From Brachybacterium sp. UMB0905 (GTDB lineage Bacteria > Actinomycetota > Actinomycetes > Actinomycetales > Dermabacteraceae), in assembly GCF_002871795.1 (NCBI RefSeq), contig NZ_PNHL01000001.1, forward strand, positions 315,990-339,001: a DNA stretch of 23,012 bases, given 5' to 3'. Position numbers and translations under genes: made by a program. How positions within the stretch are numbered: position 1 is the stretch's first letter; every line of letters starts with the position of its first letter. The notes beneath the pieces are model-generated. The model made no database searches and was not told the DNA's origin. It worked only from the letters and a program-made list of their open reading frames with translations. Positions 15,077 to 21,930 of this stretch are shown here, in pieces.

Positions 15077-17224
15077 CTATCTGATTACGCCATCGGCGTC
15101 AGCATTCGGTTCTGCCGCGCGTTCCGATGCGTGCCCACCGGGCTCTGCGGCCTCCGGACCCGGCTCGCCGTCATCCGCCATGCCGCCGGAGAACTGCGAC
15201 CAGTACAGGCGGTGGTAGGCGCCTTCGGCCGCGAGCAGCTGATCGTGGGTGCCCTGTTCGACGATGTCGCCGTGCTCCATCACGAGGATCACGTCCGCAT
15301 CGCGGATGGTGGAGAGGCGATGGGCGATCACGAAGCTCGTGCGGTCCGTGCGCAGCGCCGCCATGGCCTGCTGGACCAGCACCTCGGTGCGGGTGTCCAC
15401 GGAGCTGGTCGCCTCATCGAGGATCAGCAGCGCGGGGTCGGCGAGGAAGGCCCGGGCGATCGTGATGAGCTGCCGCTCACCGGCGGAGACGTTCCCGCCG
15501 TCGTCCTCGATCACGGTGTCGTAGCCCTCGGGGAGGGTGTGCACGAAGCGGTCCACGTAGGTGGCGCGGGCGGCGGCGAGCACCTCCTCGTCGGTGGCGT
15601 CCAGGCGGCCGTAGCGGATGTTCTCGCGGATCGTGCCGCCGAACAGCACGGCGTCCTGCAGCACCATGCCCACCTGGGAGCGCAGGGCGCCGCGGGCGAG
15701 ATCGCGGATGTCCACCCCGTCGAGGGCGATGCGGCCGGAGTCCACCTCGTAGAAGCGCATGATGAGGTTCACCAGGGTGGTCTTCCCGGCGCCGGTGGGG
15801 CCGACGATCGCGATGGTCTGGCCCGGTTCGGCCACCAGGTTCAGGTCGGTGATCAGCGGCTTCTCGGGCGTGTACGAGAAGGCGACGTGCTCGAACTCGA
15901 CGCGGCCGGCGGCGGGAGCAGCGGACGGCGCTCTCCCGTCGGCCCCGGTGGCCCCGTCGGCCCCGTCGGCCCCGTCGGCCCCGTCGGCCTCGGCAGCGTC
16001 CACGGCGCCGGCGGCGTCGGGCTCCTGTTCCTCCGCGTCCAGCAGCTCGAAGATGCGCTCGGCGCTCGCCACGCCGGAGATCAGCATGTTCGCCATCCCC
16101 GCCACCTGGCCCAGCGGCTGGTTGAACTCGCGCGAGTACTGGATGAAGGCGGTGACAGCGCCGAGGGTCATCTGACCGCTCGCCACCCGCAGCCCGCCGA
16201 CCACAGCGATCCCCACGTAGCCGAGCCAGTTCACCCACTGCATGATCGGCATGATCATCCCGGAGAAGAATTGGGCGGCGAAGGACGCCTCGAACAGCTT
16301 GCCGTTGCGCTCGTCGAACCGCTCGGCCATGTCCTCCTGGCGGCCGAACACGGTGACTAGCTCGTGGCCGGTGAAGGACTCCTCGATGTGCCCGTTCAGC
16401 CGGCCCGTCTCCCGCCACTGGGCGGTGAACAGGGTCTGGGAGCGGCGGCCGATCACGCCGACTACCACCCCGGCCACCGGCACGGAGATCAGAGCGATCA
16501 GCGCCAGCTGCCAGGAGAGGTAGAACATCATGAACACGATCCCGATCAGCGTCAGGACCGAGTAGACGAGCGTGGCGAAGGCCTGCTGCATGGCCTGCTG
16601 GACGTTGTCGACGTCGTTCGTGGTGCGCGAGAGGAGGTCGCCGCGCTGCGTGCGGTCGAAGTACGACAGCGGCAGGCGGTGCATCTTCGCCTCGATGTCC
16701 TGGCGCAGGCGGAACACCACGCGCATCACCACGTCGTTGAGCACGCGGCCCTGCAGCCACATGAACGTCTGCGCCACCACGTACATCACCAGCACGATGA
16801 CGATCAGCCGACCGAGCTGCCCGAAGTCGATGCCCTCGCCGGGGACGAAGTCCATGCCGGAGAGCATGTCCGCGGCCTGATCCTGACCGGCCGCGCGCAT
16901 CCCCTCGATGACCTGCGCGGGTGTGGCCCCAGCGGGCATCTGCGCGGAGAGGATCCCGCCGAAGATGACGTCCATCGCCTGGCCCAGCACATGCGGCGCC
17001 CACACGTTCAGCACCACGGCGATGACCACCATGACCAGCACGGCGGCAAGGCCCACCTTCTGGGTGGAGAACAGCCCCAGCAGCCGTTTCGCGGAGGGCC
17101 AGAAGTGCTTGGCCCGACGGTTCGGCGGGGGCTGCGAGTTCGAGGTCGCGTCCATCTCCTCGAGGTCGTCGGCGGCCGGGGCGGCGGCGGTGTCCTGCGT
17201 CGCGGTGGTGCTGTGCTCGCTCAT
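15077..17224 (-). CDS. ABC exporter half-transporter, canonical-ATPase subunit
   Basis: The 715-residue protein has an exporter-type membrane domain (about 55-395) fused to an ATPase domain (about 440-685). Walker A is GPTGAGKTT (475-483), Walker B LLILDEATSSVD has the catalytic Glu604, and His635 is the switch histidine. Its signature is NVSAGERQ (578-585), where LSGGQ is normal. Odd features are a 40-residue N-terminal leader, a roughly 35-residue insert between TM1 and TM2 (about 92-130), a linker of repeated Gly-Ala-Asp (about 402-438), and an acidic tail. The start codon overlaps the stop of the partner gene by four bases (ATGA). Together they should form a heterodimeric exporter of the TM287/288 or BmrCD kind; the substrate is unknown. 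Confidence 0.93.
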   Translation of the reverse strand: MSEHSTTATQDTAAAPAADDLEEMDATSNSQPPPNRRAKHFWPSAKRLLGLFSTQKVGLAAVLVMVVIAVVLNVWAPHVLGQAMDVIFGGILSAQMPAGATPAQVIEGMRAAGQDQAADMLSGMDFVPGEGIDFGQLGRLIVIVLVMYVVAQTFMWLQGRVLNDVVMRVVFRLRQDIEAKMHRLPLSYFDRTQRGDLLSRTTNDVDNVQQAMQQAFATLVYSVLTLIGIVFMMFYLSWQLALIALISVPVAGVVVGVIGRRSQTLFTAQWRETGRLNGHIEESFTGHELVTVFGRQEDMAERFDERNGKLFEASFAAQFFSGMIMPIMQWVNWLGYVGIAVVGGLRVASGQMTLGAVTAFIQYSREFNQPLGQVAGMANMLISGVASAERIFELLDAEEQEPDAAGAVDAAEADGADGADGADGATGADGRAPSAAPAAGRVEFEHVAFSYTPEKPLITDLNLVAEPGQTIAIVGPTGAGKTTLVNLIMRFYEVDSGRIALDGVDIRDLARGALRSQVGMVLQDAVLFGGTIRENIRYGRLDATDEEVLAAARATYVDRFVHTLPEGYDTVIEDDGGNVSAGERQLITIARAFLADPALLILDEATSSVDTRTEVLVQQAMAALRTDRTSFVIAHRLSTIRDADVILVMEHGDIVEQGTHDQLLAAEGAYHRLYWSQFSGGMADDGEPGPEAAEPGGHASERAAEPNADADGVIR

Positions 17225-18978
17225 GCCAGCTCCTCCTTGGTGACCTGCGAATCCACGATCTCGCGGTAGGTCTCGCTGCTGGCCAGCAGCTCCTCGTGGG
17301 TGCCGCGGCCCACCACGCGCCCGTGCTCGAGCACGATGATCTGATCGGCCCCGGTGATGGTCGAGATGCGCTGGGCCACGATCACCTTCGTCACCCCGGC
17401 CGTGGTCTGCTCGAGGGCCGCGCGGAGGTTCGCATCGGTCGTGACGTCCAGGGCGCTGAAGGAGTCATCGAACAGCAGGATCCGCGGCTGCGCCACCAGG
17501 GCGCGGGCGATCGAGAGGCGCTGGCGCTGCCCGCCGGAGACGTCGGTGCCGCCCTGGCTGATGCGGGAATCCAGGCCGTGGGCCACCTCGTCCCCCACCC
17601 CCGTGGTGCGTTCGCGCACGAACCCGTCGGCCTGCGCGGTGGTGAGGGCCTGCCAGATCTGCTCGTCACTCACCTTCGGGGCGCCGAAGCGCATATTGGA
17701 GCCGACGGTGCCGGAGAACAGGTACGGCTTCTGCGGCACGTAGCCGATCGCGGCGGTCAGCTCACGGCGGGCGAGATCCGTGACCGGCACACCGTCGACG
17801 AGGACCTCGCCGCTGGTCGCGTCATACAGGCGCGGCAGCAGGTTCAGCAGGGTGGTCTTCCCGGCGCCGGTGGAGCCGACGATCGCCGTGGTGGTCCCGG
17901 GCAGGGCGGTGAAGCTCACGCCGTCCAGCACCGGCTCCTCCGCGCCCGGGTAGGAGAAGGTCACGTCCCGCAGCTCTAGGCGGCCCTCGCGGCGCTCGGG
18001 GGTGCGGGGTTGCTCGGGCTCGTGCAGGGTGGGATCCGTGGTGAGCACTTCCATGATGCGGCGGGCGGTGATCAGGGCGCGCGGCAGCATCATGAACATG
18101 AACGAGCCCATCATCACGGCGCCGAGGATCTGCAGCAGGTACTGCATGAACGCGGTCAGGGAGCCGACCTCCACGAGCTCGGCGTCCACCCGGTGACCGC
18201 CGAACCACAGCACTGCGGCGGTGGCCAGGTGCAGGATCATCGTGATGATCGGGCCCATGAGCACGAAGATGCGGCCGATCGCGACCGACGTGTCGGTGAG
18301 GACCTGGTTGGCGTCCTCGAAACGGGCGCGCTCATAGTCCTCGCGGACGAAGGCCCGCACCACGCGGATGCCCATGATCTGCTCGCGCATCACCCCGTTG
18401 ATGGCGTCGATGTTCTTCTGCATGCGCTGGAACAGCGGCAGCAGCTGGCGGATCAGGATCCCGACGATCACCAGCAGCACCGGCACGCTCACCCACACCA
18501 GCCAGCTGAGCCCCGGATCCTCCTGCAGCGCCATGATCACGCCGCCGATCGACATGATCGGCACCATCACCACGAAGTTCAGCGTCATCAGCACGAACAT
18601 CTGGATCTGCTGCACATCGTTGGTGCCGCGCGTGATCAGAGTGGGGGCGCCGAAGCGGCCCAGCTCCTCGGTGGAGAACGCGTCCACGCGCCGGTAGACG
18701 CTGCGGCGGATGTCCCGGCCCAGGCCCATGGCGGCGCGTGCCCCGAACCACACCGCGGTGATCGCGGTGACGACCTGCACCATCGCCACAGCCAGCATGA
18801 TCCCGCCCACGCGCCAGATATGAGCGGTATCGCCCTTGGCCACGCCGTTATCGATGATGTCCGCATTGAGGCTGGGCAGGTACAGCATCGCGAGCGTGGT
18901 GATCAGCTGCAGCACCAGCACGGCAGCCAGGTGCGGCAGGTAGGGCCGCGAATGACGGCGGACCAGGGTCCAGAGCAT
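17221..18978 (-). CDS. ABC exporter half-transporter, degenerate-site subunit
   Basis: The 585-residue membrane-ATPase fusion is the first gene of the pair. Walker A is GSTGAGKTT (368-376), the Q-loop is Gln416 and the signature DVSGGQRQ (479-486) is normal. Walker B ends in Asp505 where glutamate is usual (ILLFDDSFSALD), and the switch histidine is Gln536 (VAQRIST). This is the degenerate-site pattern of heterodimeric exporters. I chose the ATG at 18978, with GAGGAG six bases upstream, because it begins just before the first membrane helix. The frame stays open to an ATG at 19143, which would add 55 Pro/Ala-rich residues; that longer form is possible, as GGTGAGG precedes it. Confidence 0.92.
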   Translation of the reverse strand: MLWTLVRRHSRPYLPHLAAVLVLQLITTLAMLYLPSLNADIIDNGVAKGDTAHIWRVGGIMLAVAMVQVVTAITAVWFGARAAMGLGRDIRRSVYRRVDAFSTEELGRFGAPTLITRGTNDVQQIQMFVLMTLNFVVMVPIMSIGGVIMALQEDPGLSWLVWVSVPVLLVIVGILIRQLLPLFQRMQKNIDAINGVMREQIMGIRVVRAFVREDYERARFEDANQVLTDTSVAIGRIFVLMGPIITMILHLATAAVLWFGGHRVDAELVEVGSLTAFMQYLLQILGAVMMGSFMFMMLPRALITARRIMEVLTTDPTLHEPEQPRTPERREGRLELRDVTFSYPGAEEPVLDGVSFTALPGTTTAIVGSTGAGKTTLLNLLPRLYDATSGEVLVDGVPVTDLARRELTAAIGYVPQKPYLFSGTVGSNMRFGAPKVSDEQIWQALTTAQADGFVRERTTGVGDEVAHGLDSRISQGGTDVSGGQRQRLSIARALVAQPRILLFDDSFSALDVTTDANLRAALEQTTAGVTKVIVAQRISTITGADQIIVLEHGRVVGRGTHEELLASSETYREIVDSQVTKEELA

Positions 18979-19143
18979 GAGGGCTCCTCGGGCGAGGGCG
19001 GGCGGGGTGAGCGGTCGGGCGGCGAAACAGCGCCGGGGCGGGGTGTGAAGCAGCATGGGAGGCGGGGCCGATGGCGGCCGGGCCTGACGCTCCAGGGTAG
19101 TCGACGGGGTCGCGGCGTACGGGGCGGGCTCGAGCTGCGCCAT

Positions 19144-19175
19144 GTCCTCACCTCACGGTGTCCTTACCTCACGGT
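19144..19175 (-). promoter_or_regulatory. Tandem 16-bp repeats upstream of the ABC genes
   Basis: On the minus strand, ACCGTGAGGTAAGGAC is followed directly by ACCGTGAGGTGAGGAC, differing at one base. A related copy, ACCATGAGGTAACGG, lies in the opposite direction at 19286-19300 before the second AGCS gene. This arrangement suggests a regulator site shared by the divergent genes. The repeats also end next to the ATG at 19143, so the second could double as a ribosome-binding site for the longer ABC product. Confidence 0.5.
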
Positions 19176-19230
19176 TGCGCAGCGCCCACGACCGATGCGG
19201 CCCCCGGCATCGGTCATTGGCGCCGCACAA
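19175..19230. repeat. Hairpin, family B, imperfect copy
   Basis: Arms of 24 bases (19175-19198 and 19207-19230) pair with four mismatches around an eight-base loop. The inner nine pairs, GACCGATGC with GCATCGGTC, are perfect and equal the core of the siaT 3' hairpin. Unlike that copy it lies in a divergent intergenic region, so termination is not its obvious role here. Confidence 0.7.
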
Positions 19231-19366
19231 CCGCGCGCTCAGCGGGGAGGTGAGCCACGGCACACCCTCGTCGGCTCTGTGCGACACCATGAGGTAACGG
19301 GGAGGTCACGATCCCCTGCATTTGGCGGTATCGGATTGTCGGACACCGTAGGTTCGGGCAACGCAC

Positions 19367-21121
19367 ATGGCCGTGCCCGGGACCGTCAGCACTGGTGCTC
19401 CCCCACGGCCCCGACCTACCGGAGTGATCCGACTGGACATCGACAGCCTGATCTCCTCCGTCTCCGGGATCCTGTGGTCCCTCCCTCTGATCGGCGTGAT
19501 CCTCCTCGCCGGCGTGATCTTCACCGTCCGCACCGGCGCGGTGCAGGTGCGCGGCATCCCCGACATGATCCGGCAGCTGTTCGGAGGAGAGAAATCCTCC
19601 GACGGCACCAGCTCCTTCCAATCCCTCATGATGTCGCTGGCCAACCGTGTGGGCACCGGCAACATCGCCGGCGTGGCCACGGCCATCGCCGCCGGTGGCC
19701 CGGGTGCGGTGTTCTGGATGTGGTTCGCAGCCCTGCTGGGCGCGGCGACGAGCTTCATCGAGTCCACCCTGGGCCAGATCTACAAGGAGCGCGACCCGGA
19801 CACCGGCGAATACCGCGGTGGCCCCGCCTACTACTTCACCAAGGGCTTCGCTCACCGCTCCGCCGGCTTCGCCACCGTGTACGGCGTGCTGTTCGCGGCC
19901 GTGACGATCGTGGCGATGAGCTTCACCGGCCCCGGCGTGCAGTCCAACGCCATGAGCACCGCGATCAACAACGCCTTCGGGGTGCCGCTGTGGATCGTCG
20001 CGATCTTCCTCATGGCGCTGCTGGCGCTGATCATCATCGGCGGCGTGAAGCGCATCGCGGCCTTCGCCTCCTTCGTGGTTCCGCCGATGGCCGTGCTGTA
20101 CATGCTCCTGGCGCTCGTGGTGCTGGTGCTGAACTTCGACATGGTGCCCACCGTGTTCGGGGAGATCTTCGGCAGCGCCTTCGGCTTCCACGCCGTGTAC
20201 GGCGCGATCTGGGGGCTTGCGATCAAGTGGGGCGTGCAGCGCGGGCTGTACTCCAATGAGGCCGGGCAGGGCTCGGGCCCGCACCACGCGGCTGTGGCCG
20301 AGGTGTCCCACCCCGCCAAGCAGGGCTTCGTGCAGGCCTTCGCGGTGTACATCGACACGCTGCTGGTGTGCTCCGCGACGGCGTTCATCATCCTGTCCAC
20401 GGACATGTTCGCCGTGTTCGAGGGTGAGACGCACGGCAATCCCACGATCTACGTGGGCGAGATCGGCGCTGAGATCGAGCCCGGCCCCGGCTACGTCCAG
20501 GGCGGCTTCGACACCGTCATGCCGGGGCTCGGCTCCGCCTTCGTGGCGATCGCGCTGTTCTTCTTCGCCTTCACCACCCTGGTCGCGTTCTACTACATGG
20601 CCGAGGTCAACATGTCCTTCCTGACCCGGAACATGACGAGCCGCACCGCGCGCCGCGTGCTGATCCGGGTGCTGCAGCTGATCACCGTCATCTCCGTGGG
20701 CTACGGCGCGGTCAACTCCGGTGGCTCCGCCTGGGGGCTCGCGGACATCGGCGTGGGCGCCATGGCCTGGCTGAACGTGCTGGGGATCCTGCTGCTGCAC
20801 GGCCCGGCCGTGAAGGCGCTGAAGGACTACTACGCGCAGAAGAAGCAGGGCGTGGAGCCGCAGTTCGATCCGCGGCCGCTGGCGATTCCCGGCGCCGACT
20901 TCTGGGAGACCCGCGCCGATCAGCGGGTGGCCGTCGAAGCCGCCGGTGGCGTGGAGGCCCGGCCCGAGTGGGGCTCCGACATCTCCGAGGACCAGCTGAA
21001 CACCATGATCGACGAGGTCGAGGGCGACGGGCAGCTGTCCGAAGAGAGCCGCCGCGCCGCCCGCGAGGCTGGGGAGGACGGGTCCGGCGGGTCCGGCGGG
21101 TCCGGCACGCCGCGCAGCTGA
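19367..21121 (+). CDS. AGCS-family sodium:amino acid (alanine/glycine) symporter, copy 2
   Basis: This is a paralogue of the 12265 gene with the same signature blocks (GNIAGVATAIAAGGPGAVFW; GLYSNEAGQGSGPHHAA). Its tail is about 45 residues longer, acidic, and ends in three GSG-type repeats coded by a 9-bp tandem repeat at 21080-21106. The start is unsettled. The ATG at 19367 has no ribosome-binding site but lies 12 bases after a possible -10 TAGGTT, so initiation could be near-leaderless. A GTG at 19424 is in frame without a site. Alignment to copy 1 points to residue 23 or so, where a CTG at 19433 has GGAG upstream. Alanine or glycine uptake is the family expectation. Confidence 0.92.
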   Translation: MAVPGTVSTGAPPRPRPTGVIRLDIDSLISSVSGILWSLPLIGVILLAGVIFTVRTGAVQVRGIPDMIRQLFGGEKSSDGTSSFQSLMMSLANRVGTGNIAGVATAIAAGGPGAVFWMWFAALLGAATSFIESTLGQIYKERDPDTGEYRGGPAYYFTKGFAHRSAGFATVYGVLFAAVTIVAMSFTGPGVQSNAMSTAINNAFGVPLWIVAIFLMALLALIIIGGVKRIAAFASFVVPPMAVLYMLLALVVLVLNFDMVPTVFGEIFGSAFGFHAVYGAIWGLAIKWGVQRGLYSNEAGQGSGPHHAAVAEVSHPAKQGFVQAFAVYIDTLLVCSATAFIILSTDMFAVFEGETHGNPTIYVGEIGAEIEPGPGYVQGGFDTVMPGLGSAFVAIALFFFAFTTLVAFYYMAEVNMSFLTRNMTSRTARRVLIRVLQLITVISVGYGAVNSGGSAWGLADIGVGAMAWLNVLGILLLHGPAVKALKDYYAQKKQGVEPQFDPRPLAIPGADFWETRADQRVAVEAAGGVEARPEWGSDISEDQLNTMIDEVEGDGQLSEESRRAAREAGEDGSGGSGGSGTPRS

Positions 21122-21220
21122 GGCCCGGAGGGGCGCGCTGGGGCCCGGCGGGGAGGGCTGAGGCCCGGCGGAGCGTGCCGGGGGCCGGCGGAGCGTGCCG
21201 GGGGCCGGCGGGGCGAGCCG
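21121..21220. repeat. Five tandem 20-bp GC-rich repeats after AGCS copy 2
   Basis: Starting on the last base of the stop codon, five units of 20 bases follow without gaps (pattern rGGcCCGGCGGnGCGnGCyG), and a sixth decayed unit reaches 21240. Units three and four are nearly identical. The array fills most of the 157-base gap between two convergent genes, where a terminator would be expected; no simple stem-loop is seen. Confidence 0.75.
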
Positions 21221-21278
21221 GGGCGCGGTGCGGGCAGCGGAGCGAGGAGCCCCCTGCGCCGGGGCACCGCTTCGCCCC

Positions 21279-21818
21279 TTACTTCTCGCCGGTGAGCTCC
21301 TCGAGCAGCTGTGCCACGCGGGCGTCGATGTCGTCGCGGACCAGGCGCATGCGTTCCTCCCCCTCAATGCCGCGCTCGGAGGGCTCGTCGGTATGCCAGG
21401 TGGTGATGGTGCCGCGCATACCGGGCACGGGGTCCACCTGCGCCTCGCCGCCGAGCACCACCACGCGGTCCACGCGAGCCAACAGCTCAGGGTCGATCGG
21501 CGTGGGGACTCCGGCCGACATGTCGGCCCCCACCTCGGTGATGACCTGGGCGGACAGGGCGTTGATGGCGCTCGCGGGCTGGGTGCCGGCGGAGTGGACC
21601 GCGATGGCTTCGCCCGCACGGTGACGCATGAGCGCCTCGGCCATCTGGGACTTCCCGCCGTTCTTCACGCAGACGAAGAGGACGGACGGGGTACGGGAGG
21701 TGCCGGGGACGTCAGAGGGTTCGGCCGCATCGCGGCAGTCGGCGGTGTCAGGGGCATCGGCCGCATCGCGGCGGTCGGCAGTCTCGGCGGCATTCGACGT
21801 CGCAGCAGGGGAGCTCAT
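21279..21818 (-). CDS. arsC: Arsenate-mycothiol transferase (ArsC, LMW phosphatase fold)
   Basis: The catalytic domain (about 45-179) has the low-molecular-weight phosphatase fold. The P-loop is CVKNGGKS, with nucleophile Cys50 and Lys56 where most members have Arg. HSAGTQPA and TEVGADMS follow. No other cysteine occurs in the domain, so a resolving thiol must come from outside. This is the mycothiol/mycoredoxin type described for Corynebacterium glutamicum ArsC1/ArsC2, whose P-loops, as I recall, also read NGGKS. The product would be As(V)-mycothiol, then As(III) for export by the neighbouring Acr3. Residues 1-44 are a variable leader containing a 12-residue duplicated segment. The ATG at 21818 has no strong ribosome-binding site; an in-frame ATG at 21872 is less likely, as it falls in a repeat. 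Confidence 0.88.
   Translation of the reverse strand: MSSPAATSNAAETADRRDAADAPDTADCRDAAEPSDVPGTSRTPSVLFVCVKNGGKSQMAEALMRHRAGEAIAVHSAGTQPASAINALSAQVITEVGADMSAGVPTPIDPELLARVDRVVVLGGEAQVDPVPGMRGTITTWHTDEPSERGIEGEERMRLVRDDIDARVAQLLEELTGEK
21723..21782. repeat. 36-bp-period repeat inside the arsC leader
   Basis: A 24-base segment (21723-21746, core GGCCGCATCGCGGC) recurs at 21759-21782 with two differences. It codes the duplicated [16 protein letters not shown] stretch in the non-catalytic leader of ArsC. Confidence 0.7.
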
Positions 21819-21858
21819 GCGCCCATCATCCCCGCCCCCTCTCGATGCGGCTACGTTC

Positions 21859-21899
21859 TGGTGCTTATCCATGCCCCATTCCCACAAAAACGCAGCCGT
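21859..21899. repeat. Mosaic, non-folding relative of family A
   Basis: The left part, TGGTGCTTATCC (21859-21870), equals part of the 5394 hairpin. The right part, CATTCCCAC...CGCAGCCGT (21877-21899), resembles the right arm of the 8654 hairpin. The two parts no longer pair with each other. It lies between acr3 and the chosen arsC start. Confidence 0.55.
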
Positions 21900-21930
21900 C
21901 TGCGGTGAAAGGGTGGCGCACACCCCGCCG

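Noticed and set aside
14618..16360. Plus-strand frame whose early part (about 14795-15076) looks somewhat protein-like
   Set aside because: It never stops before running deep into antisense of the ABC gene, has no clear ribosome-binding site, and overlaps the MerR promoter repeats.
19144..19175. DtxR/IdeR iron box
   Set aside because: Only the left half resembles the consensus. The required inverted right half is missing, and the copies are direct repeats.
19214..21619. 801-codon minus-strand frame
   Set aside because: It lies antisense to AGCS copy 2 and through the 20-bp repeats. Composition is that of a shadow frame with no recognisable domain.
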